Shown piece by piece: positions 51,988-60,787 of a DNA stretch of 64,000 nucleotides. Made by a program: the position numbers and the translations under genes. Every line of letters starts with the position of its first letter. Positions within the stretch are counted from its first letter, which is position 1. Location: positions 1 to 64,000 of the forward strand of contig CAVSJJ010000004.1 in assembly GCA_963728395.1 (NCBI GenBank), written 5' to 3'. The notes beneath the pieces were generated by a model that saw nothing but the letters and a program-made list of their open reading frames with translations, was not told the DNA's origin and did no database searches. This stretch comes from CAVSJJ01 sp963728395 (GTDB taxonomy: Bacteria; Actinomycetota; Actinomycetes; Actinomycetales; Dermatophilaceae).

Positions 51988-54207
51988 GTGACCGCACAGC
52001 GCCGCTCCCCCAAGCCCGCCACGTCCACCCCTCCTGGCCCGTCCGCCACACCGGCCGCCGGGGCCACGCCGGTCCCATCAACCTCATCGGCCTCTGTCGC
52101 CTCACCGGCCGCCGCGGACTCTCCCGGCCCCTCGGCGCCGGGCGCCTCGGCGACGTCGGCCTCCCCCGTCCCGCCGCGGGAGCCACCGTCCTCCGGCGCC
52201 CCGCAGACCCCGTTCGGCCGCATCCCCGTCCAGGCGGTGCGCCCGCTCGTCGACGACGGGCGGCGCCCGGCGAAGTCGGTCGTCGGGGAGGAGTTCGACG
52301 TCACCGCCGTCGTCTTCCGGGAGGGCCACGACGCGGTCAACGCCTCGGTCGTCCTCACCGATCCGGACGGGGCCGACCACGCCGCGACGATGACCTGCAC
52401 GAACGAGGGGCTCAACACGTGGGAGGCCACGGTCGCGGCCGACCGCACCGGGATGTGGTCCTACCGCGTCGAGGGCTGGTCCGACCCCTACGCGACGTGG
52501 CGGCACGACGCGACGATCAAGGTCCGGGCCGACGTCGACACCGAGCTGATGCTCGAGGAGGGGGCCCGGGTCCTCGAACGGGCCCGCGACGAGGTCGAGC
52601 GGCCGGCCGACGGCCGGACCGCCCTCGAGGACGCCATCGCCGGCCTGCGTGACGAGAGCCGCCCGCCCCAGGTGCGGCTCCAGGCGGGAACCGACGCCTC
52701 CGTCGCCGCCGAGCTGGCCGCCCGGCCGCTGCGCGACATGGTGAGCCCGTCCCCGGCCTACCCGCTCCTCGTCGAGCGCGAGCGGGCCCTCGTCGGGGCG
52801 TGGTACGAGTTCTTCCCTCGCAGCGAGGGCGCCCACTACGACACGGCCGAGCACCGGTGGAGCACCGGCACGCTGCGCACGGCGGCCGAGCGGCTGCCGG
52901 CGGTGGCCGCGATGGGCTTCGACGTCGTCTACCTCACCCCGATCCATCCCATCGGCACCACCGCCCGCAAGGGGCCGAACAACACCCTCAGCGCGGACGA
53001 CGGCGACCCGGGCAGCCCCTACGCGATCGGCTCGCCCGACGGAGGGCACGACGCGATCAACCCCGAGCTCGGGACCTTCGAGGACTTCGACGCCTTCGTC
53101 GCCCGGGCCGAGGAGCTCGGCCTCGAGGTCGCGCTGGACATCGCCCTCCAGTGCTCCCCCGACCATCCGTACGTCACCGAGCACCCCGAGTGGTTCACGA
53201 CGCGGGTCGACGGCACGATCGCGTATGCCGAGAACCCGCCGAAGAAGTACCAGGACATCTACCCGCTCAACTTCGACAACGACCCACCGGGGGCGTACGC
53301 CGAGATGCGACGGGTCATCCAGGTGTGGCTCGATCACGGCGTCCGGATCTTCCGGGTCGACAACCCCCACACCAAGCCGGTCCGGTTCTGGCAGTGGCTC
53401 ATCCAGGACGTGGCCCGGGACTACCCGGAGACGATCTGGCTGGCCGAGGCCTTCACGAAGCCGGCGATGATGCATACCCTCGCCAAGGTCGGCTTCCAGC
53501 AGAGCTACACCTACTACGCGTGGCGCAACGCCAGGTGGGAGATCGAGGAGTACCTCACCGAGCTGTCCGGCGAGGCCGCCTCCTACATGCGCCCCTCGTT
53601 CTGGCCGACGACGCACGACATCCTCACGCCGTACATGCAGTTCGGCGGTCCGGCCGCCTGGAAGCTCCGGGCTGCCCTGGCGGCCACGCTCGTCCCGACC
53701 TACGGCATCTACGCCGGCTACGAGCTCATCGAGCACGTGGCGCGACCGGGCGTCGAGGAGCAGATCGACAACGAGAAGTACCAGTTCAGGGACCGCCGCT
53801 GGGAGGACTACGAGCCGGGCGGGCCCAAGGAGGGCCAGTCGCTCGCGCCGTACCTCACCCGGCTCAACGAGATCCGCCGCGCCCACCCCGCCCTGCACCG
53901 GCTGCGCAACATCGTCTTCCACCACGTCGACGACGAGAACATCCTCGCCTTCTCGAAGCGGCGGGTGCTGAGCGGCCCGGACGGTCCCGTCGAGGACACC
54001 GTCATCGTCGTGGCCAACCTCGACCCGCACAGCACCCGGGCGACGACGGTCCGGCTCGACCTGGCGGCGCTCGGCCTCGGCGACCGCGAGGGCTTCCACG
54101 CGGAGGACCTCATCACCGGGCAGAGCTGGCCGTGGGGCCGGGACAACTACGTCCGGCTCGGTCCGGACTCCGAGCCGGTCCACGTCATCGCGGTCCGGAG
54201 GTACTGA
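51988..54207 (+). CDS. glgE: Maltose 1-phosphate:alpha-1,4-glucan maltosyltransferase
   Basis: The roughly 739-residue GH13_3 enzyme adds maltosyl units from maltose 1-phosphate to growing glucan. After an extension of about 75 Pro/Ala/Ser/Thr-rich residues comes the family domain PFGRIPVQAVRPLVDDGRRPAKS. The barrel has VYLTPIHPIGTTARKGPNN, the nucleophile Asp in IFRVDNPHTKPVRFW, the acid Glu in TIWLAEAFTKP and the third Asp in WPTTHDILTPYM. The start is uncertain: GTG 51988 sits seven bases after a TAACGT hexamer (51975-51980), suiting a leaderless start; TTG 51970 has a GAGG upstream. First gene of glgE-treS-mak-glgB. Confidence 0.95.
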   Translation: MTAQRRSPKPATSTPPGPSATPAAGATPVPSTSSASVASPAAADSPGPSAPGASATSASPVPPREPPSSGAPQTPFGRIPVQAVRPLVDDGRRPAKSVVGEEFDVTAVVFREGHDAVNASVVLTDPDGADHAATMTCTNEGLNTWEATVAADRTGMWSYRVEGWSDPYATWRHDATIKVRADVDTELMLEEGARVLERARDEVERPADGRTALEDAIAGLRDESRPPQVRLQAGTDASVAAELAARPLRDMVSPSPAYPLLVERERALVGAWYEFFPRSEGAHYDTAEHRWSTGTLRTAAERLPAVAAMGFDVVYLTPIHPIGTTARKGPNNTLSADDGDPGSPYAIGSPDGGHDAINPELGTFEDFDAFVARAEELGLEVALDIALQCSPDHPYVTEHPEWFTTRVDGTIAYAENPPKKYQDIYPLNFDNDPPGAYAEMRRVIQVWLDHGVRIFRVDNPHTKPVRFWQWLIQDVARDYPETIWLAEAFTKPAMMHTLAKVGFQQSYTYYAWRNARWEIEEYLTELSGEAASYMRPSFWPTTHDILTPYMQFGGPAAWKLRAALAATLVPTYGIYAGYELIEHVARPGVEEQIDNEKYQFRDRRWEDYEPGGPKEGQSLAPYLTRLNEIRRAHPALHRLRNIVFHHVDDENILAFSKRRVLSGPDGPVEDTVIVVANLDPHSTRATTVRLDLAALGLGDREGFHAEDLITGQSWPWGRDNYVRLGPDSEPVHVIAVRRY

Positions 54208-54208
54208 G

Positions 54209-55942
54209 GTGAGCACGACGGGGCTTGGCCTGACCCAGCCCGGGCTGCGCCATGACCCGGACTGGTTTCGTACGGCCGTCTTCTACGAGGTCCTCGTCCG
54301 GGGCTTCGGCGACTCCAACGGTTCGGGCGCGGGCGACTTCACCGGCATCATCAACCGCCTCGACTATCTCCAGTGGCTCGGGGTCGACTGCCTCTGGCTT
54401 CCGCCGTTCTATGCGAGCCCGCTGCGTGACGGCGGATACGACATCTCCGACTACACCGCGGTCCTGCCCGAGTTCGGCACCCTGCCCGACTTCAAGGCGC
54501 TCATCACCGAGGCTCACGCCCGCGGCATCCGCATCATCACCGACTTCGTCATGAACCACACGAGCGACCAGCACGCGTGGTTCCAGGCCTCTCGATCCGA
54601 TCCCGAGGGTCCGTTCGGCGACTTCTACGTCTGGTCCGACACCGACGACCGCTACACCGACGCGCGCATCATCTTCATCGACACCGAGGTGTCCAACTGG
54701 ACCTTCGACCCGGTCCGTCGGCAGTTCTTCTGGCACCGGTTCTTCAGTCACCAGCCCGACCTCAACTTCGAGAACCCGGCCGTCCACGAGGCGATGTTCG
54801 ACGTCGTCCGGTTCTGGATGGACATGGGCATCGACGGCTTCCGGCTCGATGCCGTCCCCTACCTCTACGAGGAGGAGGGCCACAACGGCGAGAACCACCC
54901 GAAGACACACACCTTCCTCGCCGAGCTCCGGGCGATGATCGATGAGGAGTACCCGGGCCGGATCCTTCTGGCCGAGGCCAACCAGCCCCCGCGCGACGTC
55001 GTCGACTACTTCGGCAGCGAAGAGGCGCCGGAGTGCCAGATGTGCTTCCACTTCCCCGTCATGCCGATGCTCTTCTACGCCCTGCGCGAGGAGCGGGCGA
55101 CGCCGATCATCGACGTGCTCGCCGAGACCCCTGACATCCCCGCCGGCACCCAGTGGGGCACGTTCCTGCGCAACCACGACGAGCTCACCCTCGAGATGGT
55201 GACCCCGGAGCAACGGGCCACGATGTACGGCTGGTATGCCCCCGACCCACGGATGCGGGCCAACGTCGGCATTCGCCGCAGGCTCGCGCCCCTTCTGGAC
55301 AACAGCCGACCCGAGATCGAGCTCATCCACGCGCTCCTGCTGTCGCTGCCGGGCTCGCCCTGCCTCTACTACGGCGACGAGATCGGGATGGGCGACAACA
55401 TCTGGCTCAGCGACCGCGACGCCGTCCGCACCCCGATGCAGTGGACCCCCGACCGCAATGCCGGCTTCTCGACGGCCGACCCCGGACGGCTGTACCTTCC
55501 GGTCATCTCCTCGCTCGTCTACCACTACAACACGGTCAACGTCGAGGCGCAGATGGCCACGGGCGGCTCCCTCCTGCACTGGGTCCGTGGAATGCTCGCC
55601 GTGCGCCGACAGCATCAGGTCTTCGGCATGGGCGACCTCGCGGTCCTGCCGACGACCAACGACCGGATTCTCGCCTTCGTCCGCGTCGACCAGCGCGAGC
55701 GCGATCTCGAGGACCGGTCCGCGCGGGCGGTCCTGTGCGTCAACAACCTCTCCCCCAAGCCCCAGGCCGCGACGGTCACCCTGCCGTCCTCGCTGGCCGG
55801 GCAGTACACCCGCGACCTGTTCGGCGGCTCGGGGTTCCCCGACATCGCCGACGACGGCACCATCACCCTCACCCTCGGCTCGCGGGACTTCTTCTGGCTG
55901 GGCCTCGAGGCGCCGGCCGAGGCGGGTGGTGTCCGTGGCTGA
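54209..55942 (+). CDS. treS: Trehalose synthase (maltose alpha-D-glucosyltransferase)
   Basis: The 577-residue GH13 enzyme interconverts trehalose and maltose. FYEVLVRGFGDSNGSGAGDF is the typical start, with DFVMNHTSDQHAWFQ (region I), DGFRLDAVPYLYE with the nucleophile Asp (II), RILLAEANQPPRDV with the Glu (III) and LRNHDELTLEMV with the Asp (IV). GTG 54209 starts one base after the glgE stop. It supplies maltose to the overlapping maltokinase gene. In many actinobacteria the treS and kinase functions are fused or adjacent; here they are separate but overlapping. Confidence 0.96.
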   Translation: MSTTGLGLTQPGLRHDPDWFRTAVFYEVLVRGFGDSNGSGAGDFTGIINRLDYLQWLGVDCLWLPPFYASPLRDGGYDISDYTAVLPEFGTLPDFKALITEAHARGIRIITDFVMNHTSDQHAWFQASRSDPEGPFGDFYVWSDTDDRYTDARIIFIDTEVSNWTFDPVRRQFFWHRFFSHQPDLNFENPAVHEAMFDVVRFWMDMGIDGFRLDAVPYLYEEEGHNGENHPKTHTFLAELRAMIDEEYPGRILLAEANQPPRDVVDYFGSEEAPECQMCFHFPVMPMLFYALREERATPIIDVLAETPDIPAGTQWGTFLRNHDELTLEMVTPEQRATMYGWYAPDPRMRANVGIRRRLAPLLDNSRPEIELIHALLLSLPGSPCLYYGDEIGMGDNIWLSDRDAVRTPMQWTPDRNAGFSTADPGRLYLPVISSLVYHYNTVNVEAQMATGGSLLHWVRGMLAVRRQHQVFGMGDLAVLPTTNDRILAFVRVDQRERDLEDRSARAVLCVNNLSPKPQAATVTLPSSLAGQYTRDLFGGSGFPDIADDGTITLTLGSRDFFWLGLEAPAEAGGVRG

Positions 55943-57428
55943 GATCCACGAGAACGCGACCCTCACCCCGACCAAGCTCGAGCTCGTCGAGGAGTGGATG
56001 GGCGAACAGCGGTGGTATGCCGCCAAGGGCCGGCGGCCGCGGCTACGCCTGCTCGCCCGCTGGCGGCTCGATGACCCCCAGGGCGCAGTGGGGATCGAGA
56101 CCCTCGTCGTCGCCGACGAGTCCGCGCACGGCGCTCCCGTCGTCTACCAGGTCCCGCTGACCTACCGCGGCGAGCCGCTCGGCAGCGCCGACCACGCCCT
56201 CGTCGGGACGACGGAGCACTCCGTCCTCGGCACCCGGTGGGTCTACGACGCCCCGCACGACCCCGTCTATGCCGCACAGCTCCTCGAGCTGCTCCAGGGC
56301 CGGGCCGTCCCGCAGTCCTCCGTCCGCTCGGGTGAGGCCGAGACCTCGGTCGCCGGTGAACCACACCCGAGCTGGACCCAGGAGGTGCACGTCGCCACGT
56401 CCCGGGTGCTCTCGGGCGAGCAGTCGAACACCTCGATCATCCTCGACTGCGCCCTCGGCCCCCCCGGCTCGGACGCCTCGCCCCAGGCGGCGCCGCTCAT
56501 CGTCAAGCTGTTCCGGATGCTCCAGCCCGGTGAGAACCCCGACGTCGTCCTCCAGGGAGCCCTCGTGGAGGCGGGCAGCGCCCGGGTGCCGGCCGTCGTC
56601 GGCGCCGTGACCGGCCGCTGGCCCCATCCGTCCCAGCCGGGCGAGGACGGCGCCGAAGTCCTCGGCCACCTCGCCTTCGCCCAGGAGTTCCTGCCGGGGG
56701 TCGAGGACGCCTGGCGGGTGGCGCTGCGGGCCATCGAGGCCGGAGAGGACTTCACCGGGCCCGCCCGGGCCCTCGGGGCGGCCACGGCCGAGGTCCATGC
56801 GCTGCTCGGCGAGGCGCTCGGCACCGAACCGACGAGCGAGGAGCGGCGGGACGCCTTCGTCGCGAGCATGCGGGCCCGGGCCGCCGCCGCACGGGTCGAG
56901 GCCGAGTCGCTCGCCGACCATGCGGCGGCCATCGACGCGACGATCGCCGCGGCCGGAGCGACCGCGTGGCCCCCGCTGCAACGGATCCATGGCGACTACC
57001 ACCTCGGCCAGGTGCTCCACTCGGCCGAGCGGGGCTGGGTGCTCCTCGACTTCGAGGGCGAGCCGCTGCGCTCGCTCGCCGAGCGGTCCCGACCGGACCA
57101 GCCGGTCCGCGACGTCGCCGGGATGCTCCGCAGCATCGACTACGTCGGCGGGACGTGGGAGCACGAGCACGAGGGCTCGGCCCGCGACTGGGTGCGAGAG
57201 ACGCAGGCCGCCTTCCTCGACGGGTATGCCGCCGCCGCACCCGCCGACCCCCGGGCCCACCCGGCCCTTCTCGCGGCATTCGAGCTGGACAAGGCGCTCT
57301 ACGAGGTCGTCTACGAGGCCCGCAACCGCCCGACCTGGCTGTCCATCCCGCTCCACGCCGTGGACCGGCTCACCGCCGGCACCCCGGCGCCGACGTCCAC
57401 CACTCCACCGCAGGAGGACCGACCGTGA
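55935..57428 (+). CDS. mak: Maltokinase (Pep2-like)
   Basis: The 497-residue kinase phosphorylates maltose to maltose 1-phosphate for GlgE. The N-terminal cap domain begins with LVEEWMGEQRWYAAKGRRPRL. The aminoglycoside-phosphotransferase-like lobe has QRIHGDYHLGQVLHS (catalytic Asp, about residue 357) and LLDFEGEPLRSLAERSRPDQP (metal Asp), both hallmark maltokinase segments. GTG 55935 is chosen because GAGGCGG lies about eight bases upstream; GTGs at 55926 and 55929 are possible. It overlaps treS by eight bases and glgB by four (GTGA), so the operon is translationally chained. Confidence 0.95.
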   Translation: MAEIHENATLTPTKLELVEEWMGEQRWYAAKGRRPRLRLLARWRLDDPQGAVGIETLVVADESAHGAPVVYQVPLTYRGEPLGSADHALVGTTEHSVLGTRWVYDAPHDPVYAAQLLELLQGRAVPQSSVRSGEAETSVAGEPHPSWTQEVHVATSRVLSGEQSNTSIILDCALGPPGSDASPQAAPLIVKLFRMLQPGENPDVVLQGALVEAGSARVPAVVGAVTGRWPHPSQPGEDGAEVLGHLAFAQEFLPGVEDAWRVALRAIEAGEDFTGPARALGAATAEVHALLGEALGTEPTSEERRDAFVASMRARAAAARVEAESLADHAAAIDATIAAAGATAWPPLQRIHGDYHLGQVLHSAERGWVLLDFEGEPLRSLAERSRPDQPVRDVAGMLRSIDYVGGTWEHEHEGSARDWVRETQAAFLDGYAAAAPADPRAHPALLAAFELDKALYEVVYEARNRPTWLSIPLHAVDRLTAGTPAPTSTTPPQEDRP

Positions 57429-59698
57429 CTTCCGTCAGCCCCAACCCCGAGACGAGCGGCGCCATCACCGCCCTCGTCCAGGGCCGCCATGCCTCGCCCC
57501 ACGACCTGCTGGGTCAGCACCTCGAAGGAGGCGGACTGAGGATCAGGGTTCTCAAGCCGCTCGCGACCTCGGTCCGGGTCCGTTTCGAGGACGGCGTCGA
57601 GCTCGACCTGGACCACGAGGCCGAGGGGGTCTGGACCGCCGTGCGGGCCGGCGCCGCCCGGACGATGGACTACCGCATCCTCGCGATGTGGGGTGACGGC
57701 ATCGCGCACGAGCAGGACGACCCCTACCGCTTCGCCCCCACCCTCGGGGAGGTCGACCTGCATCTCGTCGGCGAGGGGCGCCACGAACAGCTCTGGCAGG
57801 CCCTCGGCGCCCGGGTCCGCGAGTACGAGGGCCCGATGGGGCCGGTGCGCGGGACGTCCTTCGCCGTCTGGGCGCCCCGGGCCAAGTCGGTGCGGGTCAT
57901 CGGCGACTTCAACAACTGGGACGGGCGGGTGCACCCGATGCGCACGCTGGGCTCCAGCGGCGTGTGGGAGCTGTTCATCCCCGGTGTCGGGCCGGGCAAC
58001 ATCTACAAGTTCGAGATCCGGGGCGCCGACGACGTCGTCCGGGCCAAGGCCGATCCGATGGCCCGCCGCACCGAGGTGCCGCCCAACACCGGCTCGGTCA
58101 TCGAGGAGTCGACGCACGTCTGGAGCGACGAGGAGTGGATGACGCAGCGCGCGGCGCGCAACCCGCACACCGGGCCGATGAGCGTGTACGAGGTGCACCT
58201 CGGCTCGTGGCGGGAGGGCCTGTCCTACCGTGACCTCGCCGAGCACCTCGTCAACTACGTCGCCGACCTCGGGTTCACCCACGTCGAGTTCCTCCCGGTC
58301 ATGGAGCACCCGTACGCACCGTCCTGGGGCTACCAGGTCACCGGCTACTACGCGCCGACGGCCCGTTTCGGCAGCCCGGACGACTTCAAGTTCCTCGTCG
58401 ACGCCCTCCACCGGGCCGGCATCGGCGTCATCCTCGACTGGGTGCCGGGCCACTTCCCCCGGGACGCGTGGGCCCTGGCCCGCTTCGACGGCCTCGCCCT
58501 CTACGAGCATCCCGACCCCCGCCGCGGCGACCAGCCCGACTGGGGCACGCACATCTTCGACTTCGGCCGGCTCGAGGTCCGCAACTTCCTCGTGGCGAAC
58601 GCCCTGTACTGGCTGGAGGAGTTCCATGCCGACGGCCTGCGGGTCGACGCCGTCGCCTCGATGCTCTACCTCGACTACTCCCGCAAGGACGGCGAGTGGG
58701 TGCCCAACCAGTACGGCGGACGCGAGCACCTCGAGGCGATCGGTTTCCTGCAGGAGACCAACGCGACGGCATACAAGCGGGTGCCCGGCGTCGTGACGAT
58801 CGCCGAGGAGTCGACCTCCTGGCCGGGGGTGACGAAGGAGACCTCCTCCGGCGGGCTCGGATTCGGCCTGAAGTGGAACATGGGCTGGATGAACGACTCG
58901 CTGCGGTACCTGCACGAGGAGCCGATCCACCGCCAGTACCACCACAACCTGCTGACCTTCTCGCTCATGTACGCGTACAGCGAGAACTACCTCCTGCCGA
59001 TCAGCCACGACGAGGTCGTCCACGGCAAGGGCTCGCTCGTCGGGAAGATCCCGGGCGGCCGCTACGACCAGCTGGCGACGCTGCGCACCTACCTCGCCTA
59101 CATGTGGAGCCATCCGGGCAAGCAGCTGCTCTTCATGGGTAGCGAGTTCGCCCAGTCCGGCGAGTGGGCCGACGGACGCTCCCTCGACTGGTGGCTCCTG
59201 GACCATGCGGCGCACTACCGCGTGCACAACCTCGTCAAGGAGCTGAACCGGATCTACCGCGCCCACGACGCGTTGTGGGCGTTGGACTCCCAGGCGGCCG
59301 GCTTCGAGTGGCTCGATGCCAACGACAACACCGGCAACGTCTTCTCCTACCTCCGCTTCGCTGATCCCGGCCGGCGGTCCGGCTCGGTCGTCGCCGTCGT
59401 CCTCAGCTTCAGCGGGGCGGCCAAGGACTGGGTCCGGGTCGGGGTGCCCCGGCCGGGGCCGTGGCGCGTCATCCTCGACACGAGCGGCTACGACGAGCAC
59501 GGCACGCCGAGCCAGGCCGACACGGTCCTCATGGCCGAGGAGACGCCGTGGCACAACCAGCCGTGGTCGATCACCGTCCGGGTGGCCCCGCTCTCGGCGG
59601 TCTACCTCGCCCCTGACGCCGCGGAGGCGACGGCTGCGGAGCCGGACCGCGCCGAGGCGGCCATCGAGGCGGCGCCGCCGAGCGGGCCGACGCGGTGA
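57425..59698 (+). CDS. glgB: 1,4-alpha-glucan branching enzyme (GH13)
   Basis: The 757-residue enzyme introduces alpha-1,6 branches into the glucan made by GlgE. N-terminal beta-sandwich domains (to about residue 230, including the CBM48 motif GTSFAVWAPRAKSVRVIGDFNNWDG) precede the barrel. The barrel holds LDWVPGHFPRD (I), HADGLRVDAVASMLY with the nucleophile (II), TIAEESTSWPGV with the acid (III) and LPISHDEVVHGKGSL with the third Asp (IV). GTG 57425 has AGGAGG nine bases before it and overlaps mak. The last ~25 residues are an Ala/Glu-rich tail. Ends at two strong hairpins. Confidence 0.96.
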   Translation: MTSVSPNPETSGAITALVQGRHASPHDLLGQHLEGGGLRIRVLKPLATSVRVRFEDGVELDLDHEAEGVWTAVRAGAARTMDYRILAMWGDGIAHEQDDPYRFAPTLGEVDLHLVGEGRHEQLWQALGARVREYEGPMGPVRGTSFAVWAPRAKSVRVIGDFNNWDGRVHPMRTLGSSGVWELFIPGVGPGNIYKFEIRGADDVVRAKADPMARRTEVPPNTGSVIEESTHVWSDEEWMTQRAARNPHTGPMSVYEVHLGSWREGLSYRDLAEHLVNYVADLGFTHVEFLPVMEHPYAPSWGYQVTGYYAPTARFGSPDDFKFLVDALHRAGIGVILDWVPGHFPRDAWALARFDGLALYEHPDPRRGDQPDWGTHIFDFGRLEVRNFLVANALYWLEEFHADGLRVDAVASMLYLDYSRKDGEWVPNQYGGREHLEAIGFLQETNATAYKRVPGVVTIAEESTSWPGVTKETSSGGLGFGLKWNMGWMNDSLRYLHEEPIHRQYHHNLLTFSLMYAYSENYLLPISHDEVVHGKGSLVGKIPGGRYDQLATLRTYLAYMWSHPGKQLLFMGSEFAQSGEWADGRSLDWWLLDHAAHYRVHNLVKELNRIYRAHDALWALDSQAAGFEWLDANDNTGNVFSYLRFADPGRRSGSVVAVVLSFSGAAKDWVRVGVPRPGPWRVILDTSGYDEHGTPSQADTVLMAEETPWHNQPWSITVRVAPLSAVYLAPDAAEATAAEPDRAEAAIEAAPPSGPTR

Positions 59699-59734
59699 CG
59701 AGCGCGGGCTCGACCACGCGGCAGGCCTGAGCCC

Positions 59735-59775
59735 CGTCTTGTCCGGCGCGGGCCGCGCCCGCGCCGGACAAGACG
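59735..59775. terminator. 19-bp hairpin terminator after glgB
   Basis: Arms 59735-59753 and 59757-59775 pair over 19 bp with a three-base loop, 36 bases past the glgB stop. This is the main terminator of the glgE-treS-mak-glgB operon. Confidence 0.75.
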
Positions 59776-59778
59776 AGA

Positions 59779-59816
59779 GCGCCCCGGACCGGGGACAGGA
59801 ACGCGGTCCGGGGCGC
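59779..59816. terminator. Second hairpin, converging on the DsrE-like gene
   Basis: GCGCCCCGGACC (59779-59790) and GGTCCGGGGCGC (59805-59816) form a 12-bp stem. It lies 44 bases past the DsrE-like stop and directly beside the glgB terminator, so the two hairpins separate the convergent operons. Confidence 0.65.
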
Positions 59817-59860
59817 CACATCGGGGTCCGTCGGCGCCTGTCGCGCGACGGCCCGGCGGG

Positions 59861-60406
59861 TCAGATGAACAGCAGCTGGGCCCCGGCGGTGATCTCGATG
59901 AAGTCGCTCGCCGAGATGATGCCCTCGACCCCGTCGTAGAGGTCCTCCTCGGCGAGGTGGTTCATGTCGGCGGACATCCGGCAGGCCCACATGTGGGCGC
60001 CGGAGCCGGACAGCAGGTCGAGGAACTCGGGGACCTCGGGGACGTCGAGGTCGGCGATCTGCTTCTTCATCATCTTCGTCGCCATGTTCGTCGCGCCGGG
60101 AAGGGCGCCGAGCATGTGGTGGATGCCCATGCCGGAGTGACCCGGCGGGTGCATCGCCGTGTTGCCGACGAAGCTGAACTTCAGGTCGTTCATCGTCGCC
60201 TTGGTGATGATGTCGAAGCCCCAGAAGGTGAAGAAGAGGTGCGTCTCGACACCCTCACCGAGGGCGGCGTTGGCGAGGATGAGGCCCGGGTAGGCCATGT
60301 CGAGGTTGCCCTTGCTGCAGATGATGGCCAGCTTGCGCTCGCCGCCTTCCTCGTCGTCGAAGGAGGGGACGAACGGTGCCGTCGTCGGGGTCGTGTCGGT
60401 GGTCAT
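59861..60406 (-). CDS. DsrE/DsrF-like sulfur-relay protein
   Basis: The 181-residue protein has the DsrE-type Rossmann-like fold (RKLAIICSKGNLDMAYPGLILANAALGEGVETHLFFTFWG). Cysteines are at about residue 30 (IICSKGN) and 141 (MWACRMSADM), the second being a candidate sulfane-carrying position. An acidic N-terminal extension of about 23 residues and a Met/Lys-rich stretch (MATKMMKKQ) are unusual. DsrE-like proteins pass persulfide sulfur to partners such as TusE/DsrC, which is encoded 36 bases upstream. Cytoplasmic. Last gene of the SQR-TusE-DsrE run. Confidence 0.8.
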   Translation of the reverse strand: MTTDTTPTTAPFVPSFDDEEGGERKLAIICSKGNLDMAYPGLILANAALGEGVETHLFFTFWGFDIITKATMNDLKFSFVGNTAMHPPGHSGMGIHHMLGALPGATNMATKMMKKQIADLDVPEVPEFLDLLSGSGAHMWACRMSADMNHLAEEDLYDGVEGIISASDFIEITAGAQLLFI

Positions 60407-60442
60407 GGTGTTTCTCTCCTCAAGGATGCCGTGGGCCCGGGG

Positions 60443-60757
60443 TCAGACGCAGCCCTTGGGCTTGGGCAGCCCGGCGACGTAGGACATCTTCTTCGCCGGC
60501 TTGCCGGGGAAGAGCGTGAAAAGCTCCTTGACCGGCTTGCCGGTCTGGGTGCTGACCCGGCGCAGCGTCGCGGTCTCGCCCATGGCGGCATAGTCCTCGC
60601 GCAGGAAGCGGACGAGCTCCCAGTGCGCGTCGGTCATCGTGATCCCGATGAGCGACGCCAGCTCGGCGCCGAGCTCCTCGGTCCACTGGTCGGGCTGGGT
60701 GAGGAAGCCCTCGTCGTTGACCTCGACCTCGTGGCCGGCGATGGTGGTGGTTGGCAT
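60443..60757 (-). CDS. TusE/DsrC-family sulfur carrier
   Basis: The 104-residue protein has the DsrC/TusE fold (NDEGFLTQPDQWTEELGAELA; MTDAHWELVRFLREDYA) and the conserved C-terminal arm YVAGLPKPKGCV with the penultimate cysteine (Cys103) that carries sulfur. This is the only cysteine in the protein. The position 11 residues earlier, which holds the second cysteine in true DsrC of dissimilatory sulfite reductase systems, is Ser92, so trisulfide chemistry is not possible and a TusE-like relay role is favoured. It lies between the SQR-like and DsrE-like genes. Confidence 0.9.
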   Translation of the reverse strand: MPTTTIAGHEVEVNDEGFLTQPDQWTEELGAELASLIGITMTDAHWELVRFLREDYAAMGETATLRRVSTQTGKPVKELFTLFPGKPAKKMSYVAGLPKPKGCV

Positions 60758-60787
60758 GTGTCCTGTCCTTTCTTGTCGGGTCCGGTC

